In this document: in pieces, positions 1 through 12,529 of the stretch
How positions within the stretch are numbered: position 1 is the stretch's first letter
How the letters are laid out: each line of letters starts with the position of its first letter
NCBI RefSeq assembly: GCF_032062135.1
Contig: NC_092858.1
Span: forward strand, 122,343,021-122,407,020
Reading direction: 5' to 3'
Origin: Pyxicephalus adspersus
Taxonomy: Eukaryota; Chordata; Amphibia; Anura; Pyxicephalidae
DNA: 64,000 nt
Made by a program: the position numbers and the translations under genes
The notes under the pieces: generated by a model
Told to the model about the DNA's origin: nothing
What the model saw: only the letters and a program-made list of their open reading frames with translations
Database searches by the model: none

Positions 1-1894
1 ATTACCAACAAGCATAAAATTATATTTTATTATGCCACCGCGCAAAACATACAAAATTCTTTTTTGAGTACAAAGGACACCTTGTCATAGTCAGGGTCCA
101 TAATACAACAGACATTCTGTTGGGCATACTACTTCTTGTATGCATCTGAATTCATGTTTCCTCCATAGCCTGGATGAATTTTAGTGAAGCTTTACTTTTT
201 TTGTCTTGGCTGCACTCTTGAACAAAAGGAAATAGTTTTTATTCTGGATGTCCCCAGAGAAACCATAGGAGCATTTATAAGCATTTAACATGTGCAACAA
301 AAACACCACTACTGGTTTTAATAAAAGCTTTTATAAGTATTTTTATATGTCTTTTAATTGTTCAGCATGACTCCCAAAAATACTCTGGAGTGATTTGACA
401 TATTGTAATGTACTTTAATTTCAAACATGGCCATTTGTAAACTCTGTGTTTCAACACTGGGGAAAGCAATGCAAACTTAGCCTAGCTACTGTTTCCTTCT
501 CTCTGAATCTTCTGGGATATAACGCTTCAGCGTTTAAAGTTGTCATTATTACATTTGTTTTATTTGTATTTGTAAAACATTGGTCACATGAGGAGAATTG
601 CTTGCGGAGCAAAGCAAGAAAAATGGAGAAAGAGAACAAAATGAAAACAACAATAAAAAAGGGCCATGTGCGATATCAGCTATGGGAATTTTTTGTTAAT
701 GTTGCTCATTATTCTATGATAATTTGAAGTGCCATTTTTATTCCCAGCTTGAAGACAGTCTTTTTGTTATATATTAAATTGGTTCAATGGCTTTAATATA
801 TTGTAATTAATGATGCTCTCCTGTAGCTTCAATTAGATGCATTGAAACTGACTCTCACAATTAACTCATCGGTTTAGACTTTAGGATTTATAAATAGTAA
901 TGGTTGCTGAATATTCTGTCCGCATATTCCAAAATGGTTTGATTATTGCAATAGTTATAGTGGGCTTTTTTAAATCATACCTAATCAACTTGCTGACAAA
1001 TCACTGCATGATCATAAGAAACTGCACTCAAATTGTTAGTTAAAATAAATTATCACATTATGCCTGCATCAATGGACTTTACTAATTTACTTGTTCAGCA
1101 CCCTTAGGTATCAGATTATGTATATTGTACTTATCACCCATATGTACTATTTTCTGCCTTCAATCCTATTTTGTGTTAGTTTTATGAAATGACAGTAAGA
1201 TGCTATTCTTTTTGCACTCAAGTGCTGTAACATGAAAGCAAATTATCTAGAGTATAAAGCATCCTGGCAACAAATTAAACCTAACTTTACACCAAATATA
1301 TCTATTAATGTTAAATTTAATTACTCATATTATATCACAGTACTTTCACTGACAATGCATTCATCGTTTGTCTTTTTTTTCACCAGATGGTCCAATTTTC
1401 TATTATTCAGGGTCAGCATTCACATTTTTGACTAAGAAACCTGAAACTTAGACTGAAATGCCTGTCACAAATCAGCCCCTACCACAGCTCTACAATGTGG
1501 AAGTCATATCTTTCCAACAGAGCTTTCCTCGTGCCTGGGACTGAAGACTTGTCTCAGCAAAGGAAATTACTCAAAAATCATTTAAAAAAACAAAAACAAA
1601 ATCTTGCCTAATATATGTATGTATTATGCCAGGAATGTATTCACAGTTTTTTTAAGCGGTGTCGTTTTGTACATATTGTACATAGGGATAGACACGCCTC
1701 AGAACTGGTTGAGGCAGAGCAATAAATCTGTTATTAGGTGGATCAGAACAAAGTTTCTGTTTAGAGACAGTATCAGGATTACAGCGTCAATATAGGCATG
1801 AATGGCATCCCTATGGAGGCAAATGGCCAATTCCAGAACTGATGCTAGAAGGCCTATTAAAGACTTAGACAATAAAGTGATAGTTGTTCAGGGT
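1..1894. other. AT-rich intergenic sequence, no gene seen
   Basis: Short frames occur on both strands (up to 93 codons at 446-727), but none has a recognisable domain, a plausible splice context or low-complexity-free coding composition. I see no RNA gene and no clear repeat boundary. It is read as intergenic or intronic vertebrate DNA. Confidence 0.6.
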
Positions 1895-2175
1895 CTTATC
1901 TTGCAAATATGTGTACCCAGTTCTGTTCCTGCTTACATGATGTTGACTCCATTCCTGAACACAGGTTGTTCCTGCCTACTTGTTGTTGACCAGGTTTGTC
2001 TTCTGACCACTGCTTGTTCTGGATTACCTCTTGATGATCTGGCTTCTCTCCTGACCATGCCTCGTCTATTGCTGACTCTGACTGGAGCTTCTTTTTACTA
2101 ACCTCTTGCTGACCATACTTGTCTCTTGACTTCCAACTGCTCTGCCAGCTGCTGAAGCCTGCTCTTCAAGCTATG
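1895..2175. repeat. CT-rich degenerate repeat block (first of four)
   Basis: The stretch is built from loosely repeated phrases such as cctgcttac, ttgttgaccagg, cttctgaccactgc and ctcctgaccatgcc, giving an imperfect period of about 12-25 bases around a 'ctgacc' core. Similar phrasing recurs near 2900-3060 (other strand), 12600-13060 and 44715-44900. I read it as part of an interspersed repeat family rather than a gene; the 99-codon frame at 1802-2101 simply reads through it. Confidence 0.45.
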
Positions 2176-5100
2176 TGAGGGCAAATTATTCCTGGTGGTC
2201 AATGACTCCTTTAAAACACTTCTAGTTAGTTTCCTACTATCTTTATTCTTGGCTCACGTCCTATATCAGACAGAAATCTGTGTGTGTGCAGCAAATTTAA
2301 AGATTTTTGTTTTTTTGTTTGGGCTTGCATAGCCTATATCAAACTGTTGGCACCTGTGCCATTCTGCTCCCCACATTACCCGTCCAGGAGACATGTGGGC
2401 TAGAGGTAAGAGGGAGAACTTTTCATCACTTTGATTCACACTGATATCTGAAGGAGAGCTACCTCTACTCTATTGCCACTTTAGATAAACCACAACGGTT
2501 TGGAAATAATTGTTCATGCAAAAGATTGTTAAGCAAAGAAGGTGTATACTACTGAATTTTAATTTTGTTGATTAAAAAAACTTCCCCTACGGGTGAACTA
2601 TTTACATTGCAATAATTTTGACAAACATTGTTGCACATTCCTACCTATAGTACAGTCAGTGCCAATGCTTTACCAGTTACAAATCCCAATTTTATCTCCA
2701 TAGTCTTCACCTATAGACAAGCCTCAGCTCAGCCTCTGGAGGCACTCTGTTGCCCCCAGGACTTAAGAACACAATAAATTGTATCTGGGGTACAAAGATT
2801 GGCAAATGATTGGTTTGCCTACTTCACAGTGATGATGTATATAGCGCACGTCCAAATCTTTAAGCAAAAGTATGTCAGAGAACTGTAGCTAAGGTCATAC
2901 ACAAAAGAAACAAGCCAGGCAATGTATAAAAGTGTAGAGAAAAGTCCAGCTCAGAATACAGGAAGAGCTCAGGATAGACAGCAAACAGATGGAGGATAAG
3001 GCGACACAAGGGTCGGTAACAAGGATCTAACAATATGCACCCACAGTGGGAACTGACCACTCTCATAGACAAATCAGCCTGACTACATATGGATATGTGA
3101 TTAACAGATTGGTAGAGGATTGCTCAGTGAGTGTTATATCAATCAGCAAGTGAGGTAGGTTGGTGGTGCCTATACCTCCCAGCTCTGGATGCTTATATAT
3201 TGCAGGCAGAAGCAAGGACAAGTCAACTACTTGCTGAATTACTACAAGTATCAGCAAGGCTGCAAAAATCAGGAGTGCATAGAACCCCTTCATTGGTGCA
3301 TGCACTGCTGGGACTGGTGGGTAACACAATGCCTAGAGAGACTACACTGCTGGAGATCCACTGACTTTCCCTGTCCATCGCCAGATGTCACCATGGGATT
3401 GTACAGAAGGGCAGGTAGTTGAGAGAACAGGACAAGAAGAAATGCAACACTACACCCCCATTATACACTAGTTCCATCTGTAATATAACCAGGTAGCAAT
3501 GCATTTCACACTAGCCCTAATGTTCTCAAACATTTATATATATAAAAGAAATCTATAATAACTTGATTGAAAAATTGAGAATATTGATATGAGAAATTGG
3601 TTGCAACTTGTTGATGTCCTAGGGTACCGACAGTAAATGCATGCTATTATTAAAGAAAATCTCATCTACACATTAGAAATAATTAAAGAACAACAAGCAC
3701 ACTGTGTACATACCAACAGGGGTTACTATTTCTGGCTAAAAATCGAAAAGCAGCTGTATAGATATAATAAAATTACATGTCCTTTTATTCCTTTAGGTTT
3801 TTTTACACATTTAGGATTGCTGTGCATGTCATAGAAACTTTATTTGGAATAAAAAAGATTAACAGCTCACAAAAATTATATTTTGTCATTGTCCGTAAAC
3901 AATTCAATTAACCTGGTACTATTTTCCTACCTGCTTGTCACATTTCCTATTCTCTCTCTACTCTCTTCACTCGCTTTTTTTTTTTAATTCATGTTATTTA
4001 TAAGCTGAAAATATCATCCATTACCCTAGCATGACAAAGCTGTCTTTATAAGACCCAGGAATCCCATTAAAAGGTCTTTAACTGACAAGACTACAGCAAA
4101 GCTGTATTATTCAAATTGCATATCAGTCACAAAAATGGAAGGGTAATTTGTCAAAGTCACAGTGGTGCTCAATAACTATTTGAAGATGGCTCAGTAATTA
4201 ATCATTAATATATTCTGTGCCTTTCATTTTCAGGGTATCATACTCTGATTATTGTCTTAAATAATAACACAAGATATTTGATATTTGTAGAAATAAAAAA
4301 TTGATGGCAAGGTACCACTCATGATTTGCCCTGGATCAGATTTCTAGAAAGAATGTTGCCCATATGATTTTATTCAAAACCCTTTCCCACGCATTTCACA
4401 ACAGTGTGGTGTCATGTCTTGAACTCTATTCAGCGGGTTATATTTATGTATCAAATATTTTAGTGATTGAATAAGTCTTTGGGGTAGATTAAGAAAGACT
4501 TGTCAGATCTGAAGCTAATTTCACTACTCAGCATGCTGTATGCAATTGTAATTGTATGCAATGTTAAACTGCAATAATATAATATAGGTTTGGGTAAACA
4601 TGGTGACCTATATTTCTAGAGCACGTATGTATTGATCCCCAAGCACCGGTTTTAAGAATGCAATTTTCCACCTATATTTTAACAATTTAAACATTTTTTT
4701 TTTAATTGGTTGCACTTTGGATATGTTTACACAGGTGTCCCTGCAGTAATTGTGGTGAAAAAGGGTTTTCTATGAGGCTTTGCACTTAACTGGCCAAAGA
4801 TGATTGGTGTTCAAATTCAGAATATTTAGAATCCAGAATTTGTGGATCTTCAACTGTTAATTTAAACAGGAAGATACAGCTAGTCTACATTTTCAGGGAC
4901 CAGTGTAAATCTTTAAATGTCCCATTTGTTGAAAATGCTTTCAACTATTCATACAAAAAATACTTTTAATGAAGAGTACATCAGATGTGCAAAAAGTTTA
5001 AAACATATTCCAAAATTATTTCATGGTGTTGGCTTTTTATGCAACTAGTAATGTGAATGTGTAGCCCTTTTAGATTGTACTCGCCGGTGTATCAAGTGTA

Positions 5101-6298
5101 GTCAAGTGTGTGCTCCCTGTAATTTTCATCTCTTTTTATCCCTGTGCCAGAATTCCATTGCTTTAAATGTCAGGATTCCTAATCTATTTCCCAGTGGAAG
5201 AATCCATTGTCCTCTACCTAGAGGTTTAACACTGCGATGGAAGACATCTTCCTTTATATCTGATTTATTTGCTATAGAAGGGATATCTACAAGTGAACAG
5301 ATTTCTATAACTACCTCTTTTAAAAATTAATTAGTTTACAATATTCATTGATTTATTTTAATGGACCCAGAGTGAACAAAAAACAGTTTGGTGTGAAACT
5401 TAGACACCTATCAGCACCATTACTCCAGACAGAAACAGTAAACTTTTTGGCTTCTGACTTTTTATCTCTTCTCATAAAACTTAGACGATTTAGCAGAGGG
5501 TGCTTTAATACCTTGTCTTAATTTAAGGATGAAAATGTAATGGTTGGTAAAAACAAGACAGAGTGAACTCCATTCCCTAAGCATATATTAAGATCAGAAA
5601 GACTGGTTGGTGTTATGCAAATGCTTATTCTAAAAGCTACGGTACATTCATTGATAGTTTTTGGTTTAGTAATTTAATGATCCTTATACTGAAATTGCTA
5701 GTTTTATTCATTCACTACTTACAAGCAGCATATACTGTTATATATCCTTTCCTTCCAGAGATGTAAGCAAATCTTTTGAGATTTCATTGGTAGGGTTAAT
5801 TGTTTATGCAGCTAATAGAGGATCAGGAAAAAAAACAGTGGTTTACTATTACTGTAAATTAGCTAAATAAAGCTAATTGAGCATCATATCTAATTGTCTT
5901 TTGTCTGCAGTAGATGATACTTCTTTCTTGGAAATGAATAGCAGTATATTTCACTATAGTATTGTATTTCTACATCCTCTGCAAGTGCTTGCTAAGTATA
6001 TTTAAGATGAAAAACTGTAACCGGACATAATAACACTGATGGAATAATTACTCAATTATTTTTAAACACAAAGAGGTGGGTAAAAATTGGTAAAACTAAT
6101 ACTACTATAGGTCATGCTGTTTGGAATATTGATTCCGTGTCAGTTGTCTTATTTCTTCAGTTAGCCATACATCTGTTGTAACAGATATCTGCTAAAAACA
6201 ATATATGAGAAGAAAAAATAATTGTAAGAAAGAAAAAAATAATTCACAATTGATAGGTGTATTTAAAGATGAATGTCAGGCAAATAGCTACACAAATA
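2176..6298. other. Intergenic sequence; a few GC-richer patches
   Basis: Mostly AT-rich unique-looking DNA. On the minus strand, 2875-3330 contains two short adjacent frames (65 and 88 codons) in CT-rich sequence like that near 2 kb; neither resembles a known protein. A 74-codon frame at 5106-5330 was inspected and not recognised. Nothing else can be supported. Confidence 0.5.
4010..4260. other. Candidate conserved non-coding segment
   Basis: Non-repetitive sequence with a cluster of homeodomain-type cores (taattaatcattaat near 4195-4209) and no coding frame. It looks like unique, non-TE DNA, but conservation cannot be judged from one sequence; this is a weak composition-based suggestion. 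Confidence 0.18.
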
Positions 6299-6359
6299 GC
6301 TACTACATGAAATACACAAAAATAATGAGCTACTACATGAAATACACAAAATAATGAGC
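6299..6359. repeat. Two-copy tandem duplication, about 30 bp unit
   Basis: The unit beginning gctactacatgaaatac occurs twice in a row (from 6299 and from 6329) with a one-base A-run difference. It is a small replication-slippage type duplication. Confidence 0.85.
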
Positions 6360-6519
6360 TCCATTACCCAACAAAGAATTTGTATTTTGTCCTGATTTAT
6401 TGACAATCCCTTACTATAGCTCAGTTATTTGCATTAAAAAAAACACAAAAGTCTACATTGATTTGTGTCTTTTTAAACCTACCCTGGGTTCAACTTTAGT
6501 AAAGATCTGAAGAAATGGG

Positions 6520-6890
6520 CTCTGGGGCCTAGGTGAAGCCCCCCCTTCTGTCTTCCGCAGCAATAAAGACAGAATGGAAGTGCAGAGCCTCCTGGGATAC
6601 CCACATCATGCATCCATGGAGGCCCATGGTTTGTTTGTCAATGCTTGCGAAAACGCAGAGAAATGTAGAGTCTATTTGCCCCCCTTATCTCAGACTACGT
6701 CACCCAAACTCGCACAGTGTGAGATCTAGCGACGTAAGCCAGAAGAGGAAAGAAGATGGCGGTGCCCATGTTGGGATGAAGTTGGATTACAGGATGGTAT
6801 GGGATGCAATCGAGGACATCTCAAATGGGATCCAGGGATCAATGGAATTAAAGGTAAGTGGGATTTTTTTTAGTTTAGTTCCGCCTAAAG
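6520..6890 (+). mobile_element. MITE family A, copy 1
   Basis: Shares its body with copies at 28563-29351 (reverse) and 51940-52307: a block reading 'gtgcagagcctcctgggat' followed by 'catcatgcatcc' and 'ggaggc', later 'aaggtaagtggg', and a terminal 'tagtttagttccgcctaaag'. That last end is the reverse complement of the far end of the 29-kb copy, so the family has terminal inverted repeats starting CTAAAGC(G/A)GAACTAAACT. The left terminus of this copy is lost. The 131-codon frame at 6533-6928 lies almost wholly in the element and is not a gene. No transposase is present, so it is non-autonomous; superfamily not determined. Confidence 0.7.
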
Positions 6891-6940
6891 TGCCATCCAC
6901 ATTTACTCTGTTAATGGTCATGTATTAGTGTTACGATGCA

Positions 6941-7145
6941 TTGGGTCTCATTTTTTAAAGCTTTCCAAGGCTGGAGAAGAAAATTTATTTAATTTATGTT
7001 AACATCAGTTAACCTGGGTGATATAGCAAACCTGGAATGGATCTGGTTCAGGAATAAAAACATTTGCTAAGAAATAACAAATGGCTTTTAAGAAATCCAT
7101 TCCAGGTTTTCTGGATCACCCAGCTTCACTGATGAAAGTGTGTGT
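6941..7145. mobile_element. Palindromic MITE family B, copy 1 (right end truncated)
   Basis: The left arm starts tgggtctcattttttaaagc, continues through 'ctggag' and 'cctgggtgatatagcaaacc', and the right arm returns as 'ccattccaggttttctgga' plus 'tcacccagcttcactgatg'. The arms are inverted copies joined by a short AT-rich middle. The outer end of the right arm is missing after 'gatgaaagtg'. Related pieces lie at 16617-16882 and 47738-47834. It has no coding capacity. Confidence 0.75.
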
Positions 7146-7414
7146 TTTTTACATAATTTTTATCAAATAAAGCATTCTATCACAGTTTGCACTACAAAAT
7201 TTTTCATATAGTATAAGATGTTCAGGTTTCTTTTTTTGTGGTACTAAATAAGAGCTATATAAATATTTATTTACCAAACACAGCCCTTATCATTTAATAT
7301 GTCTTCATCTTGCACTCACATTGTAAGGAAAATGCTGTATTTATCATTATTGGCTAAGCGTGTCCTATCGGTAAATCCTTGTTTTTCCACACATATAAAA
7401 AACCTTTGAAGAAG

Positions 7415-7463
7415 TGTGTGTGCATGTGTGTGTATATATATATGTATGTATATATATATTTAT
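7415..7463. repeat. (TG)n/(TA)n microsatellite
   Basis: Alternating gtgtgtgtgcatgtgtgtg followed by tatatatatatgtatg and more TA steps. It accounts for the start of the 60-codon frame at 7416. Confidence 0.85.
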
Positions 7464-8739
7464 ATTCTCATGCACCTAAAGTTTGTAGTATCTGGATTTA
7501 TTTTTGGTGCTGTGTTAAGCATTTGCAATTGTTTTTCATCCCCCGTAGTAAATAACATTCAAAATAATTGCTTGCAAGCCGATGGGAAGGACAAGTAATG
7601 TAGAGAGACAGAAATAAACATCAAAGACCGACACTGCCTCATCTGTCCTGAAACAGTAACCTTGGACATTCACCTTGGGGCACTACTTTGGTCTAATCAA
7701 AAAGAAGTAACTTGCGGCTACGTTTTCCATGCTTTACAAGATGCAATAGTTAAAAACAAAAAAAAGCATCATTTAATAAAGAACAGAGGATACTCTAAAA
7801 TTTCTAGACACCTCTGAATGAGAGCGGTGGAAAGGAATTGGCATTGTATGTCAATATACTGCACTGAAAAGAGAGAGGTCTGCCCTTCACTTTCCTCTGA
7901 TTGACATAAAAGTGTAGCTGCAAGAGGGAATGGTAGAATTTATCATTGCATGAATCCAAATTACTTAGAGCTGAAAAAAATAACACATTAAACAGGTTTT
8001 TTTGGAAGGCATCCCAGATCAACAACATTTTAGGTGATTTTGGAAGATCGTGTTGTCCTTACTGCTGTGATGTAGGCAAATAGAAGTGTAAATAAAAAGT
8101 TTTTTTTCAACATAAGGTGATTCTACAATAATTTTGGGACAAGTATATATATTAAGTGTATACAAGTGTATATTTTGTATTTATTCTATCTCTAAAAAAA
8201 AAACATCACCTTAATTGCAAATACTCAAACTTGTTGGGGTTTCAGAAGGGCTGTAGAAATATATCTCAAGTGAAACAAAGATAAAAAAGTAATCTTTTTA
8301 TAAAACAAATTTAAAGTATATCCAGTAGTACATTTTATTGAAAAACTTCATTCTTTTTAACATTTTACAAAAATTTTGTTTAGGAGTTTTGTCATTTAAA
8401 ATATTATTTTTCCGACCATATTTTTCGTTAAATAATAGAAAAAGATTATTTTTTCATTTGTGACATGTTTACATCAGCTCCCTAACATACCCAGTAGGCT
8501 TAGTGACAATACTATGTTTAGCAGCTTTTCAAATACCTTACAAAGTTGACAGGCGGCTTTAAAAACCCTTTTCCCAACTATACTATACTTTTTATACTAT
8601 AACTATCTTTGATTTACAGAGAAACTACAATTTTGGTGACAATAGCAGGGGCTAACAGTGAACTTGTAAAGTTGGTAAGTTAAGTCATGAAAATGAAAAC
8701 ATTTTTTGTGGCTAAATCAATTTTGCAATATTCAATATT
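7464..8739. other. AT-rich intergenic sequence
   Basis: No gene, RNA or bounded repeat is recognised. A minus-strand 74-codon frame at 7804-8028 has no domain features. Confidence 0.5.
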
Positions 8740-9048
8740 ACAAAATATTTATATAGCGCTGACATATTATGCAGCACTTTATAAAGTCTTTATCCATATC
8801 CCTACCTGTCCCTCAAAGGGACTCACATCCTAATGTCCCTACCTCAGTCATATAGTCTCAGGTCAATTTTTTAGAGAGGAAGCCAATTAACCTAACTTTA
8901 TGTTTTTTTTAATGTGGGAGGAAACCTACAGAAACACAGCGAGAACTTGCAAACCTCATTCAGCTGTCAGTGTCCTGGCTAAGTTTCGAACGTGGGACCT
9001 GGGTCTGCAAAGACCAGAGTGCTAACCTCTGTGCTACCATGCTTCCCC
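8740..9048 (-). mobile_element. tRNA-derived SINE with L2-like 3' tail, copy 1
   Basis: Read on the minus strand, the element starts near 9048 with 'ggggaagcatggtagcacag' (A-box-like) and has a B-box-like 'ggtcccacgttcgaaac' about 35 bases further on, the layout of a pol III tRNA promoter. The body follows, and the end is a tail 'gctgcataatatgtcagcgc' then 'tatataaata'. That tail matches the 3' end of the L2-type LINE at 50495-51204 (gctgcgtaatatgttggcgc), as expected of SINEs mobilised by a partner LINE. A second copy lies at 10403-10713. Divergence and A/B-box mutations suggest an old, inactive copy. Confidence 0.8.
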
Positions 9049-10350
9049 AAACAAATATGATTGTTTGTTCATCATTGGACCACAGCAACAGCATTTTCAT
9101 TTACAGCCTAAAGCTCCTCGTTCTATCCAAAACTATGCAAAACTTAAAAGCTAAAACCACAATACAATATCTTAAAAATAATATTCAAAAAGTAATATCA
9201 TGGAAAGCTGCAACATATAATAACTTAGTAAGTAAGTTAAAGTGAACAGGATAAATAAACTTGGTCAAAAATATATATGTGTAATGTGTTCATGACCTGA
9301 TTTAGTTGTGGCCACAGACAACTCTCTACAATGGCAACAAGTAAACTACTCTCTGCCAATAGTGTGGTCTGCATCAGAAAACTGGGCCTCACCTAGTTTC
9401 ATGTAGGTACACATGTTACCTAGAAAGTCCCAATTTCCATGGATGCCATACCAGTTTTCCAGGCTTCTTTGTACAGGAGACTAGTTTGTTTAAGAATAAC
9501 CTACTTCTGCACCCAAGAGGGTTTACAGCAATTTCTCCAACCCAGGCCACAACTCCAACCCAGGCCAGAAGAAAGAAGAAACTAAGCAAACACACTGGAT
9601 TGTGTGTGCTTCCTTGTAACATTGCCAACAACAAGGCAACCTGTTAAAATGCATGCATTTTGACTTTTTACATGCACAAAATAAAAGCAAACTTTAGATA
9701 TATAGATATTGCAATTTGTTTCAAACTGTAACATATATCACGCTGTAAAATGCTGCTAAAGTTTTACTTTAGAATAAAACCTCCAGTTAAATATTATGTA
9801 CTTTTTCTTGTTAACACAAAGAAAAATCTCTTTTAAAATGTTCATTATGTACATGTTCTATTGTAGCATATCTAAGCCTTCTTATGCAATGTAAAATAGA
9901 AGGATGAAATGGATGAAGACATGAAAAATTACTTATTAATGCAAAACCCACAAAAGAAGGGAGAGCTTCAGAAAGACATGCAGTTGGATGAGCTCTTTCC
10001 TATCTTGTAGATTCTTGCACAAAAAGTTCTATCAACATTCAAGGATCTGATTATCTAAACAGTCCCTGTTCTGGATCAGTTCACTTTAAATACCTATTCA
10101 GGTTTAATCTTCCTTATACCAGTTGGGTGTTAGTAACAAATGTAGGTTCCTTGAAATATCAAATTTTAATACATTAATACATAATGTAATAAATATTCTA
10201 TGACAAACACATTAATTATCTGTCACTAATACATTAATAATTTATCACTATCTTTTCTGGTATATAATCTAGACAAACAGTCTACTTCAACAATGTAAGT
10301 TTGGCATTTATTATTACTCTAATACAATTTAGACAAGATACAAATGGATG
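9049..10350. other. Intergenic sequence
   Basis: No gene recognised. A short local duplication 'actccaacccaggcca' occurs near 9536-9565; it explains part of the 72-codon minus frame at 9416-9634. Confidence 0.5.
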
Positions 10351-10402
10351 TACAGAGTGTCCCAAAAGTCACTACACACTTCTTTTTTTCTATTTTGTTC
10401 CA

Positions 10403-10713
10403 GGTACCATTTTACGCAGCGCTTTACAAAGTCCATTGTCATGTCACTAGATGTCTGTCAAAGAGGCTCACAATCTAATGTCCCTAACATAGTCATATAT
10501 CTTTAATACAGTCAAAGATCAATCTTGGGGAAGCTAATTTACCTAACCGCACATTTTTGGAATGTGGCAAGAAACCAGTGCATCCAGAGGAAATTCATAC
10601 AAATATGAGGAGAACCTGCAAGCTTCATGTAGATTGTGACCTGGCCAATATTCAAACCTGGGACTGAGCGCTGCAAAGGCAGGAGTGCTAATCTCTGAGC
10701 CACCGTGCTGCCC
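10403..10713 (-). mobile_element. tRNA-derived SINE, copy 2, nested in the mariner
   Basis: On the minus strand it begins 'gggcagcacggtggctcaga' with a clear A-box (tggctcagagattagca), then a mutated B-box (ccaggtttgaat), the same body as copy 1, and ends with 'gctttgtaaag'-type tail sequence close to 'gcgctgcgtaaaatggtacc'. Its position between the mariner terminus and the transposase remnant shows that it inserted after the mariner. Confidence 0.8.
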
Positions 10714-10729
10714 TTCAGCCTGGGTTTGA

Positions 10730-10965
10730 GAAGCTTTATGGCCATCACACTGCTCCAACGCATAACACAATTTACGCTATCCATGGCAAGTTTCTCAAAA
10801 CAGGATCTGTTCTTGACAAACCACACAATGGAAGGCCTGCTACTACCACCACCAATGGAAACACTGAACTTGGAGCAGGCGTTCACGCAAAGCCAGGTAA
10901 TGTCCATTCGAAGAACTGCACTGGAACTCAGCATCAACAAAAGCTTGATTTGTGTTGGCAAGCCT
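10730..10965 (+). pseudogene. Mariner transposase N-terminal (helix-turn-helix) remnant
   Basis: Two plus-strand frames together resemble the N-terminal DNA-binding region of mariner transposases. The first reads 'APTHNTIYAIHGKFLKTGSV' then 'LDKPHNGRP', close to the family's linker and GRPR-type motif between the two helix-turn-helix units. The second, after a frameshift near 10865, reads 'LEQAFTQSQVMSIRRTALEL', close to the second helix-turn-helix. The protein would bind the terminal inverted repeats. The catalytic domain is missing and no start codon is preserved, so this cannot be functional. The similarity is from memory of the family, not from a search. Confidence 0.7.
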
Positions 10966-11075
10966 AGCAAGTAAAACCGCAACAACTCCTTTGTTGATGC
11001 TAAAAATATGAATAAACTCGGTGTAATTTTTAGGAATTTATTAAAAGTATATAGTGACTTTTGGGACACCCTGTA

Positions 11076-12529
11076 AACCCAAAGCTTAGCCTAAGGGAGA
11101 TGAGGATTAGATGCCCTCCCAAGTGTTAGAGTGTAGGTTTTGCAGATCTAGAACTTGACAAATTATTTCCACACGCTTCAAAGGTTGCCTTGGACCAAGA
11201 TTTGGTGCACCCCTATCTCCTTTTTACAGTATCTTTCTTATTTCCATTCCCTTTTCACCTTCTTACATATGACGGAGACATTCTAAAAGCTAGTTATTTC
11301 ACCAAAGGTCTCAGAAGCATTGGGATAGTGAATATATAAATATATATCTATAAATATATTGTAAACATTTACAGGGGAGGTAATTTATGTAGCTTGAAGG
11401 TGAATATGAGAAAGTTAGGAATCCTCCAATTTGCAGCACCATTGTCTTGGAATCAGTGTGTAATGTTTAGATTCATTTCATAATCAACCTAAATCTTTAC
11501 TCCACGCTACCCTGGGCACTACAGATATTAATGTGGCTATATGCTCCACGTCAATTATTAATATTATCTAGTATTTATACAGTGCCTACAAATTAAGCAT
11601 CGCTTCACAAAAGCCAGTAGCCAATATCAAACTTGTCTGTTACTCGGTTCAGGTTATCCCTAATAATACTAACACAGTATTATTATATAGAATTAATGGA
11701 TTAAAAATAATAAGTACTACTATAATAAATACTAAATAAAAAAGCGTGTGCATAATATATTTATTTATATGTAAATCTATATTTTTGGTAATTCTGTGCT
11801 CATTTAATGTATTGTAATAGAAAGTTACAGCTAAGGTTTCTAACCTTGGGAAAAAAAGTTTATTGTGACTGTGGTGTTAAAATATGGGATTGACTTTATA
11901 ACTTAATAACGCGTACAATATTGCCCTTATAAACACTAGAAACCTTTTCCTCTTTTATGAACAAGGTAATTATTACCTCATAAATAAAAGAAGAAATGTC
12001 ACTTTTAGCAGGTGGTATTCATCAGACTATTGGCATCTATTAGCATGCTGGGTTATGTAATTCTACAATAATTAAATCATTGTACATTACATACTTGAAT
12101 AGACCTATTTACAAAAGAAGTGTAAAGGACAATGGTGATGTAAAATATCCAATAACAGCCACTTAGTTCAGTTTGCTGTAGCTAGATCAATTGGCTGATG
12201 ATTTTTGCTTGACAGCTGTGGATTACTGCAGTTTTAACTTTACCACTTCCCTTTACACTTTTAGGGTAAAAAAAAACATTTGCAGTGTAGAGATGTCAAC
12301 AATAATTTGCAAACTAACAATTAGATTTTAGAACTCATGCATAGAATAGCAGTAGTGAAGCTGAAGTGGATATATGTTACCTAATCATATCCTGTGAGTT
12401 CTCCTATGTCTCCCCAAGAACACCCAGTGACAACACAAAAACAATAAATGTATAAATACTGCATATTACTCCACAGGGAATTTTACTTTTGCATCACATA
12501 GCCATCAGCAAGCTATGGCAATCCAGCAC
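11076..12529. other. AT-rich intergenic sequence
   Basis: Contains short TA-rich runs (near 11335-11360) and no recognisable gene or bounded repeat. Confidence 0.5.

Larger units (their letters stand above)
10353..11073 (+). mobile_element. Internally deleted mariner element, TA target duplication
   Basis: The ends are inverted repeats: cagagtgtcccaaaagtcac at the left and, read in reverse, cagggtgtcccaaaagtcac at the right, each flanked by TA (10351-10352 and 11074-11075). This terminus and the TA target are typical of mariner/Tc1-class DNA transposons. Inside are a SINE (10403-10713) and a frameshifted N-terminal transposase fragment (10730-10965); the catalytic DDD portion is absent, the sequence passing directly from the DNA-binding part to the right end. 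It is therefore a dead, deleted copy. Confidence 0.85.

Noticed and set aside
5106..5330. 74-codon frame with several cysteines
   Set aside because: No zinc-finger spacing, no splice context, and no recognisable family.
6533..6928. 131-codon frame
   Set aside because: Covers MITE A copy 1; the family copies at 29 and 52 kb do not keep the frame.
8980..9040. tRNA gene suggested by A- and B-box sequences on the minus strand
   Set aside because: The box spacing belongs to a SINE with a LINE-like tail; no cloverleaf with a proper acceptor stem can be drawn.
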